DNA of 6,683 nucleotides, taken from positions 1,407-8,089 of the forward strand of contig PXQM01000124.1 in NCBI GenBank assembly GCA_003021325.1. The letters are read 5' to 3'. Below are positions 1 to 4,459 of the stretch, piece by piece. The notes below the pieces were generated by a model. That model ran no database searches and had not been told where the DNA came from. It saw nothing but the letters and a program-made list of their open reading frames with translations. Position numbers and translations under genes: made by a program. The DNA is from Halobacteriales archaeon QH_10_70_21 (lineage in GTDB: Archaea > Halobacteriota > Halobacteria > Halobacteriales > Haloarculaceae). The first letter of the stretch is position 1, and each line of letters begins with the position of its first letter.

Positions 1-1053
1 CGCGTACCCGACCGTGGCCGCGTCGTCGGTGAAGACGGCGACGACCGGGCCGGCGGCGACCGCGAGCAGGACGCCGAAGCTCCCGACGGTCAGGACACCG
101 AGCCCGACGGTGGCCCAGCCCTGGAACCGCGCCTCGCCCGCGGCACCCTCGCCGAGCGACTGGCCGACGAGGACGCTCGCGCCGACGTAGAGGCCACGGG
201 AGAGCGGCCCCGTCACCTGCTGGTAGAGCCGCCGGCCGATGTGGAAGGCGGCGTTGACCTCGGTGCCGAAGCCGAGCAGGATGGCGTTGAGCGGGAACTC
301 CGCGAGCGTCGAGGCGAGTCCCTCCGCGACCGACGGCGCGCTGACCCGGAGCAGCTGGCTGGTGATGACGAGGTCGCGCGGTCGGGCCAGGTCGGCGTCG
401 GCCCAGCCGGTCGTGAGAGCGCCGACCAGCATCGTCGCCGTGAAGACGTTCGCGGCCGCCGTCGCGATACCGACGCCGACGACGGACAGCCGCGGCGCCC
501 CGAACAGTCCCAGCCCGAGCGTCACCGAGCCGGCGATGTTGAGGCCGTTCGCGACGATGTTGACGTACATCGGCGTCCGCGTGTCGCCGGTCCCCTGGAG
601 CGAGCGGGCGGCGATGAGCCCGACGTGGCGGGCGGGCGCCGTCGCCAGGATGATGGCGAGGTACCGGCCGCCGACGCGGGCCACCTCGGGGGGTGCCCCC
701 AGCAGCGCGATGGCAGGTTCGCCGAATAGCACCCCCAGGACGGCGACGGGGACGCCGACGACGGCGCCGACGACGAGCGCCTGCGAGATGGCCTCGTCGC
801 GGTTCGCCGTCGCGCCGCTCCCCGTGTCCTGCGAGGACAGCGCGATCGCGCCGCTGCCCATCCCGAGGCCGACCCACAGCGGGAACCGGGCGTACAGGTC
901 CGCCAGCCCGATGGCGGCGACGGCGACCGGCGAGAACAGCGCCGTCACGAGGATGTCGACGGTCCGCATCAGCGTCCGGGTCGTCTGCTCGACCATCACC
1001 GGCCACGACAGCGACAGGACGCGACGCCACACCGACACGAGCCGCTCGCGCAT
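1..1053 (-). CDS. MATE family efflux transporter, N-terminal 351 residues (3' end beyond window)
   Basis: Reading the minus strand from the ATG at 1053 gives 351 codons open to base 1, so the C-terminal part lies outside the window. The translation is strongly hydrophobic with repeated membrane segments. It carries typical MATE features: a first helix with SWPVMVEQ (residues 16-23), the conserved QGTGDTRTPMYVN stretch (153-165) followed by an Asn-rich helix, and the second-half counterpart around residues 268-300 (FHIGRRLYQQ, then GLYVGASVLVGQSLGEG). The visible part should cover most of the usual 12 helices. MATE proteins are Na+ or H+ antiporters of the cytoplasmic membrane that export cationic drugs or metabolites; the substrate cannot be read from sequence. 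The start is well fixed: an in-frame TAA lies at 1078-1080, with no other start codon between it and the ATG. No Shine-Dalgarno sequence is visible, which suggests a leaderless mRNA. It is divergent from the next gene, 61 bases away. Confidence 0.9.
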   Translation of the reverse strand, partial: MRERLVSVWRRVLSLSWPVMVEQTTRTLMRTVDILVTALFSPVAVAAIGLADLYARFPLWVGLGMGSGAIALSSQDTGSGATANRDEAISQALVVGAVVGVPVAVLGVLFGEPAIALLGAPPEVARVGGRYLAIILATAPARHVGLIAARSLQGTGDTRTPMYVNIVANGLNIAGSVTLGLGLFGAPRLSVVGVGIATAAANVFTATMLVGALTTGWADADLARPRDLVITSQLLRVSAPSVAEGLASTLAEFPLNAILLGFGTEVNAAFHIGRRLYQQVTGPLSRGLYVGASVLVGQSLGEGAAGEARFQGWATVGLGVLTVGSFGVLLAVAAGPVVAVFTDDAATVGYA

Positions 1054-1114
1054 CGTCGGCCGTTGGGCCGCCCCCGGTTAGACCTTTCTTGTAGCGGCGA
1101 CCCGAAGGCCGCGT
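1054..1114. promoter_or_regulatory. Divergent promoter region for the MATE and GGCT-like genes
   Basis: These 61 bases separate two divergent start codons, so both promoters must lie here or inside the opposite coding region. The only AT-rich patch is about 1077-1094 (GTTAGACCTTTCTTGTAG), which lies roughly 25-35 bases from both ATGs. That fits TATA-type elements for leaderless or short-leader transcripts, but neither strand shows a convincing TTTAWA-type box. The placement is inferred from position and composition only. Confidence 0.35.
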
Positions 1115-1495
1115 ATGGACGCCTTCGTTTACGGGACGCTCCGCGAGCCGGACCGCGCCCGGGAGGTGATCGGGCACACCGACTTCGGCCCGGATGCGCG
1201 GCTCGTCGGTCTCCGTCGCGTCGAGGCACGGTACCCGACGCTCGCGCCCGACGGGGAGACGACGGGGCGGGTGCTGCGGCTCCGGGACGGCGACCTCGAC
1301 GTCCTCGACGCCTACGAGGGCGTCGACCGCGGTCTCTACGTCCGCGTCCGGGTGCCGAGCGACGACGGCGACCTGTGGACCTACGTCGGCGACCCGTCGG
1401 CGCTGGGCGCGGCCGTCACCTGGCCGGACGACGGCACCTTCGAAGAGCGGGTCGAACGGTACGTCGACGAACACGACGTTCGCGTCGAGCGGTAG
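1115..1495 (+). CDS. Gamma-glutamylcyclotransferase family (AIG2-like) protein, 126 aa
   Basis: This small soluble protein has the hallmarks of the GGCT/AIG2-like fold. The N-terminal glycine-loop motif FVYGTLR spans residues 4-10, YPTL is at 40-43, a GRVLRL strand begins at 51, and LDAYEGV (64-70) contains the acidic residue E68 that acts as general base in characterised members. Enzymes of this superfamily convert gamma-glutamyl-amino acids or gamma-glutamylamines to 5-oxoproline plus free amine. Haloarchaea use gamma-glutamylcysteine as their main thiol, so a role in its turnover is conceivable, but the subfamily cannot be told from sequence and many members are uncharacterised. The length (126 aa) is normal for the compact AIG2-like group. 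The ATG start puts YGTL at the expected distance from the N-terminus. Only a weak GAAGG lies upstream, so the transcript may be leaderless. It is convergent with the gene starting at 2247. Confidence 0.82.
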   Translation: MDAFVYGTLREPDRAREVIGHTDFGPDARLVGLRRVEARYPTLAPDGETTGRVLRLRDGDLDVLDAYEGVDRGLYVRVRVPSDDGDLWTYVGDPSALGAAVTWPDDGTFEERVERYVDEHDVRVER

Positions 1496-1502
1496 CGAGC
1501 AG

Positions 1503-1536
1503 GCGGGACGGCCTCTGCGGACGGCCCGTGTCCCGC
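1503..1536. other. GC-rich imperfect hairpin in the convergent intergenic gap
   Basis: GCGGGAC at 1503-1509 pairs perfectly with GTCCCGC at 1530-1536. Inside it, GGCC at 1510-1513 can pair with GGCC at 1523-1526, leaving a 3-base bulge (1527-1529) and a 9-base loop. The structure begins 7 bases after the stop codon of the GGCT-like gene. No T-run follows, so it is not a classical intrinsic terminator, and archaeal terminators are usually T-rich tracts. It could help 3'-end formation or stability, or be chance in GC-rich DNA. The same stretch holds a direct repeat GGACGGCC (1506-1513 and 1519-1526). The rest of the 155-base gap (1496-1650) shows nothing else I can name. Confidence 0.35.
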
Positions 1537-1650
1537 GCGACCGCCTCGGCGGACCGTCCCCGTTCGTCAGCGCACGGGGCGTCTGGCTGCGTCCCCGTAC
1601 TTGAACTCGAGGGGCCGGCTCGTCCGGCGTCCCTGCGCGAGCGGACCGGG

Positions 1651-2247
1651 TCAGAAGGAGACGTTCGTCTCGGTGCCCTCGGTCGCTTCCTCAAGCCCGT
1701 CGTCGGCCATGTCGTCGGTGAACTGCTCGCTCATCTCGGCCTCGAGGAGGACGTCCTCGAACTCGCTTTGGAACCGCTCGCTGACGCGGCGGGCCTCGTC
1801 CTGCGCAGCGACGACGCGGCGATACTGGCGGACGGTCGACTCCGAGACGTCGAGGCGGTCGGCGATCTCGCCCGTCGAGCGGTCCTCGGTCAGCAGGTCC
1901 CGGAGGGCCGCGAGTTCGAACGGGGCGTCGGTGTCGCGCTCCCTGACGAGGTGGAGGTCCATGCGGGCACGGAAGACCTCGCGGCCGGAGGCGCCGAGTT
2001 CTTCGGCGATGTCGGCGTCCGAGAGGTCGCGGTAGAACCCCTCCACGACCGTCGCGAGCGCCTCGTCGGACAGGTCCGTGGCGAACTCGTACTCCTCGCG
2101 CATGCGGGCGACGATGTCACCGAGGCGCTCCGTCGATTCCTCGGAATCCGTCAGCGAGCCGGGGGACTCCTCCTGTTGCTCCGTCACGGTCTCCTCGTCC
2201 GCGACGTCGATGAATATATCCCGGAGTTCCTCGGTCTTCTCGTCCAT
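1651..2247 (-). CDS. Haloarchaeal HTH protein, conditioned medium-induced protein 4 (CmI4)-like, 198 aa
   Basis: This is an acidic soluble protein with no signal peptide or membrane segment. The N-terminus (MDEKTEELRDIFIDV, followed by an acidic linker with ETVTEQQEESPGSL) and overall layout resemble a haloarchaeal family annotated in databases as conditioned medium-induced protein 4; I recall this rather than having searched it. Two helix-turn-helix-like segments are visible: residues about 75-97 (LSDADIAEELGASGREVFRA) and about 124-145 (STGEIADRLDVSESTVRQYR). The second has the standard pattern of a DNA-binding recognition helix. The C-terminus (150-198) is a charged helical tail. A role as a transcription regulator is inferred from the HTHs; its targets are unknown. 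ATG at 2247 is preceded by GGGAG five bases upstream. The gene is divergent from bioY and shares its 95-base control region, but the operator there is of BirA type, so this protein need not be the biotin regulator. Confidence 0.78.
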   Translation of the reverse strand: MDEKTEELRDIFIDVADEETVTEQQEESPGSLTDSEESTERLGDIVARMREEYEFATDLSDEALATVVEGFYRDLSDADIAEELGASGREVFRARMDLHLVRERDTDAPFELAALRDLLTEDRSTGEIADRLDVSESTVRQYRRVVAAQDEARRVSERFQSEFEDVLLEAEMSEQFTDDMADDGLEEATEGTETNVSF

Positions 2248-2276
2248 CGTGACTCCCGCGGTAGTGTATCCCGAAA

Positions 2277-2283
2277 CATAAAC
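2277..2283. promoter_or_regulatory. Putative TATA-like element between the HTH gene and bioY
   Basis: The plus strand reads CATAAAC here, so the minus strand reads GTTTATG. On the minus strand its centre is about 33 bases before the ATG at 2247. This fits a TATA box driving a transcript with a leader of only a few bases that would include the GGGAG at 2253-2257. On the plus strand the same bases lie about 60 bases before the bioY ATG and would place transcription start near 2305, inside the left arm of the operator. The assignment to the minus-strand gene is the firmer of the two. It is inferred from position and composition. Confidence 0.5.
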
Positions 2284-2298
2284 CTGCTCCTCGTTCGT

Positions 2299-2328
2299 CG
2301 TAAACCGACAAGAGTAAGTCGGTTTACG
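2299..2328. promoter_or_regulatory. BirA-type biotin operator (perfect 11-bp inverted repeat) upstream of bioY
   Basis: CGTAAACCGAC at 2299-2309 and GTCGGTTTACG at 2318-2328 are perfect reverse complements separated by 8 bases. The core half-sites GTAAACC (2300-2306) and GGTTTAC (2321-2327) are 14 bases apart. That matches the known BirA operator consensus TTGTAAACC, spacer of 14-15, GGTTTACAA. The left nonamer (2298-2306) fits 8 of 9 positions and the right (2321-2329) 7 of 9. The site sits 15-44 bases before the bioY start, over the expected basal promoter or transcription start, so binding should repress. Biotin repression by BirA carrying biotinyl-5'-AMP is the inferred mechanism; the birA gene is not in this window. 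Confidence 0.82.
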
Positions 2329-2333
2329 CGGTT

Positions 2334-2337
2334 GGAG
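2334..2337 (+). promoter_or_regulatory. Ribosome binding site of bioY
   Basis: GGAG lies five bases before the ATG at 2343 and complements the CUCC of the archaeal 16S rRNA 3' end. It implies a leadered bioY transcript, in line with a transcription start upstream near the operator, and supports ATG 2343 as the start. Confidence 0.55.
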
Positions 2338-2342
2338 CCTCC

Positions 2343-2942
2343 ATGAGCAACACCACGACGTCCGACGTCGACCTGGTTGGCGACGAGACGACGCTCAACA
2401 TCGCCCGCGCGGCGTTGCTGGCGGCACTGACCGGCGCGTTCGCCTTCCTGGGAACGATTCCAATACCGCTCTCGCCGGTGCCCTTTACGCTCCAGGTACT
2501 CGGCGTGTTCCTCGCCGGACTACTGCTCGGGCCGGTCTGGGGCGCAGCCTCGATGCTCCTGTACCTCGTCGCGGGCGCGGTCGGTGCGCCGGTGTTCGCG
2601 GGTGGCTCGGCCGGCATCGGTGTCCTAGCCGGGCAGACGGGTGGGTACCTGTTCTCGTATCCGATTGCTGCGGCGGCGACGGGCTATCTCGCACACGGCG
2701 GGCTCGAACCCACGGACCTCCGCACGGTCCCGCCGCTCAGACCGCTCGTGGGCATGACGGTCGCAATCGTGGTTATCTACGCCCTCGGGACCGCACAGTT
2801 CGCGGTCGTGAACGACATCGGATTCGTCGAGGCGCTGACGCTCGCCTCCCTACCGTTCATTCCGGGTGACGCTCTCAAGATGTTCGTCGCGCTTGCTATC
2901 ATCCAGAGCGGGTCGCTCAACGAACACGTCCTGCCGGGGTGA
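2343..2942 (+). CDS. bioY: BioY, substrate-binding S component of ECF biotin transporter, 199 aa
   Basis: BioY is the integral membrane protein that captures biotin with high affinity and delivers it to the BioMN energising module. Family signatures are clear: IPLSPVPFTLQ at residues 41-51, YLVAGAVGAPVFAGG at 74-88, QTGGYL at 98-103, and PFIPGDALK at 171-179 near the C-terminus, whose Asp and Lys (D176, K179) are in the conserved segment linked to biotin binding. About six hydrophobic helices are visible after a hydrophilic, acidic N-terminal extension of about 18 residues. The length is normal for the family. The ATG is supported by GGAG five bases upstream. It is first in a bioY-bioM-bioN operon: its TGA is followed after one base by the bioM ATG. 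A BirA-type operator directly upstream indicates biotin-dependent repression. Confidence 0.96.
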   Translation: MSNTTTSDVDLVGDETTLNIARAALLAALTGAFAFLGTIPIPLSPVPFTLQVLGVFLAGLLLGPVWGAASMLLYLVAGAVGAPVFAGGSAGIGVLAGQTGGYLFSYPIAAAATGYLAHGGLEPTDLRTVPPLRPLVGMTVAIVVIYALGTAQFAVVNDIGFVEALTLASLPFIPGDALKMFVALAIIQSGSLNEHVLPG

Positions 2943-2943
2943 G

Positions 2944-3642
2944 ATGATCGAGACGCGGACCCTCGTCTACCGGTACGGCGACGAGGCCGTTCTCGACGGG
3001 GTTTCGACGCGCATCGATGACGGCGAGTTCGTCGTCCTCGCGGGCCCGAACGGCTCCGGAAAGACGACGCTCGTTCGCCACTTCAACGGACTGCTGGAGC
3101 CGGATTCGGGAACCGTCGAGGTCGACGGCACGGACGTCCTCGCGGACCTCGTCGCCGCCAGGACGCAGGTCGGAATGGTGTTCCAGAACCCGCGGGACTG
3201 CTTCGTCGCCGCGACGGTCGCGGCCGACGTGGCGTTCGGCCCCGAGAACCTCGGACTCCCGCGGGCCGACATCGACCGGCGGGTCGGGGAGGCACTCGCT
3301 GCGGTCGACCTCGACGGGTACGGCGAGAAGCGTATCGACCGCCTCTCTGGCGGCGAACAGGCACGGGTAGCCATCGCCGGCGCGCTGGCGATGGAGCCGT
3401 CGCATCTCGTCCTCGACGAGCCGTTCACCGGCCTCGACCGGCCGGCGCGCAGGTCGGTTCTCGACCGGCTCGAGGCGCTACACAGGGCGGGAACCAGCGT
3501 CGTCGTCGTCACCCACGACCTCAGAGACCTCACGGGGCTGGCCGACAGGATGGTGGTGATGTCGGCGGGACGCATCGTCCGTACCGGGGCGCCCGACGCG
3601 GTCGTCCCGGAACTCGACGACTGGGGTATCCGTCGGCCGTGA
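2944..3642 (+). CDS. bioM: BioM, ATPase subunit of ECF biotin transporter, 232 aa
   Basis: This is a cytoplasmic ABC ATPase of the CbiO/EcfA type that powers biotin uptake with BioN and BioY. All nucleotide-binding motifs are present: Walker A GPNGSGKTT (residues 34-42), Q-loop Q81 in FQNP, signature LSGGEQ (134-139), Walker B LVLDEP (155-160) with catalytic E159, D-loop GLD (163-165) and switch histidine H191 in VVTHD. One small departure is that LSGGEQ is followed by ARVAIA instead of the common QRVAIA. The start at 2944 is preferred over an in-frame ATG at 2866, which would add 26 residues overlapping bioY and unlike the family. From 2944 the protein begins directly with the expected first strand, and the GGGGTGA before it can pair with 16S rRNA. 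The stop overlaps the start of bioN by four bases, pointing to coupled translation. The ECF group is otherwise hard to tell apart (cobalt, nickel, biotin); the adjacent bioY decides the substrate. Confidence 0.94.
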   Translation: MIETRTLVYRYGDEAVLDGVSTRIDDGEFVVLAGPNGSGKTTLVRHFNGLLEPDSGTVEVDGTDVLADLVAARTQVGMVFQNPRDCFVAATVAADVAFGPENLGLPRADIDRRVGEALAAVDLDGYGEKRIDRLSGGEQARVAIAGALAMEPSHLVLDEPFTGLDRPARRSVLDRLEALHRAGTSVVVVTHDLRDLTGLADRMVVMSAGRIVRTGAPDAVVPELDDWGIRRP

Positions 3643-4355
3643 CGCTCACCTACCGCCCCGGCGACTCCGTGGCACACCGACTCGACCCCCGCTCGAAGTT
3701 CGCCGTCCAGCTCGGGTTCGTCGTCGCTGCCTTCGTGTACACCACACCCAGCGGGCTGGTCTGGCTCACGGTGCTGACGGGCGTGCTGCTGTTCGCAGCC
3801 GACACCTCCCCGGTGGCTGCGGCCCGGGAACTGCGGTACCTCCTGCCGTTCCTCGTCGGTGCGCCGCTGCTGCAGGGACTGACGCTCGGGACGCCGTGGT
3901 TCGTCGTCGCCGACGCCGTCCCCCCGGCGCTGGCCAGCTACCGCATTCTGCTCGTCCTGTTCGTTAGCGCGGCCTACGTCCGGACGACGCCGGTCCGGGC
4001 CTCCCGGGCCGCGATACAGTGGACCGTCCCGGGACGCTTCGGCCGGTTCCTCGGCGTCGGGGTCGCTCTCGTGTTCCGGTTTCTGCCGTTACTACAGCGG
4101 GACGTCGCGCGCATCCGGGACGCACAGCAGGCGCGGCTCGGAGCACGGCGGTCGGTTCGGGACCGGGCCCGGCTCCTCGCCGTCGCCGCGTTCAACCGCG
4201 CCTTCGAGCGCGCCGACCGCCTCGCGCTCGCGCTGCAGGCCCGCTGTTTCGCCTGGAACCCGACCCTCCCCGAGCTGCGTCTGGGTTACCGGGACGTTCC
4301 GGCGCTGGCGCTGGCGGCCGGGCTCGTCGCCGTCGCCGTTCACGGCGCGACATGA
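3639..4355 (+). CDS. bioN: BioN, transmembrane T component (EcfT) of ECF biotin transporter, 238 aa
   Basis: This is the membrane coupling protein that joins the BioM ATPase to BioY. It shows the EcfT layout: N-terminal HRLDPRSKF (residues 13-21), four to five hydrophobic helices (about 22-53, 66-90, 101-113, 138-152 and a terminal one at 219-235), and a charged cytoplasmic region from 153 to 218. That region carries the two Ala-Arg coupling motifs, AQQARLG (A165-R166) and ALQARCF (A201-R202). The third position of both motifs (Leu and Cys) differs from the usual small Gly or Ser, but both arginines that contact the ATPase are kept. Translation starts at GTG 3639, which overlaps the bioM stop as GTGA, a typical coupled junction. 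It is the last gene of the operon; no T-rich terminator is obvious in the first bases after the stop. Confidence 0.92.
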   Translation: MTLTYRPGDSVAHRLDPRSKFAVQLGFVVAAFVYTTPSGLVWLTVLTGVLLFAADTSPVAAARELRYLLPFLVGAPLLQGLTLGTPWFVVADAVPPALASYRILLVLFVSAAYVRTTPVRASRAAIQWTVPGRFGRFLGVGVALVFRFLPLLQRDVARIRDAQQARLGARRSVRDRARLLAVAAFNRAFERADRLALALQARCFAWNPTLPELRLGYRDVPALALAAGLVAVAVHGAT

Positions 4356-4420
4356 GGGAGCCGGCAATCACAGTCTCGGCGGGTTGAAGCCCCGTAGTAC
4401 GGCGGTCTCGCCCGTTCGTG

Positions 4421-4438
4421 TGGCAAAGCTTAAGCGGG
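4421..4438 (+). promoter_or_regulatory. Haloarchaeal BRE/TATA promoter of the EtfD-like gene
   Basis: The sequence TGGCAAAGCTTAAGCGGG contains CTTAAG (4429-4434), a common haloarchaeal TATA-box form, preceded by a purine-rich GGCAAAG that fits a TFB recognition element. The box centre is about 28 bases before the ATG at 4460, so transcription should start at or within a few bases of the start codon. No Shine-Dalgarno sequence lies just before the ATG (it reads TGTTTTCGT), in line with a leaderless mRNA. This makes the gene a transcription unit separate from bioYMN. Confidence 0.7.
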
Positions 4439-4459
4439 TAGGTCCCCGCGTGTTTTCGT

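Noticed and set aside
239..1094. Three plus-strand open frames (239-1081, 241-729 and 693-1094) antisense to the MATE gene
   Set aside because: The products are Ser/Arg/Ala/Pro-rich with no domain pattern, and the minus strand encodes a clear MATE transporter through the entire stretch.
1560..1640. tRNA-like T-arm fragment on the minus strand (GAGTTCAAGTAC)
   Set aside because: The flanking bases do not form a T stem, and no anticodon arm, D arm or acceptor stem can be drawn around it.
1063..2346. A 427-codon plus-strand open frame spanning the GGCT-like gene, the gap and the antisense of the HTH gene
   Set aside because: It is out of frame with the GGCT-like gene, begins with an Arg/Gly/Pro-rich run and crosses two well-supported genes on opposite strands. 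It is a product of stop-codon scarcity at high GC.
2866..2943. N-terminal extension of BioM starting at ATG 2866
   Set aside because: The 26 extra residues lie inside bioY in another frame, look unlike any ABC ATPase N-terminus, and the ATG at 2944 has a ribosome-binding sequence and standard operon spacing.
4377..4414. Possible hairpin or insertion-element end (GGCGGGTTGAAGCCCCG) after bioN
   Set aside because: Only three or four base pairs can form, no matching copy or direct repeat flanks it, no transposase remnant is nearby and no T-tract follows.
4434..4449. Small inverted repeat GCGGG / CCCGC just before the EtfD-like gene
   Set aside because: A five-base stem in GC-rich DNA is expected by chance, and it falls between the TATA box and the start of a probably leaderless transcript.
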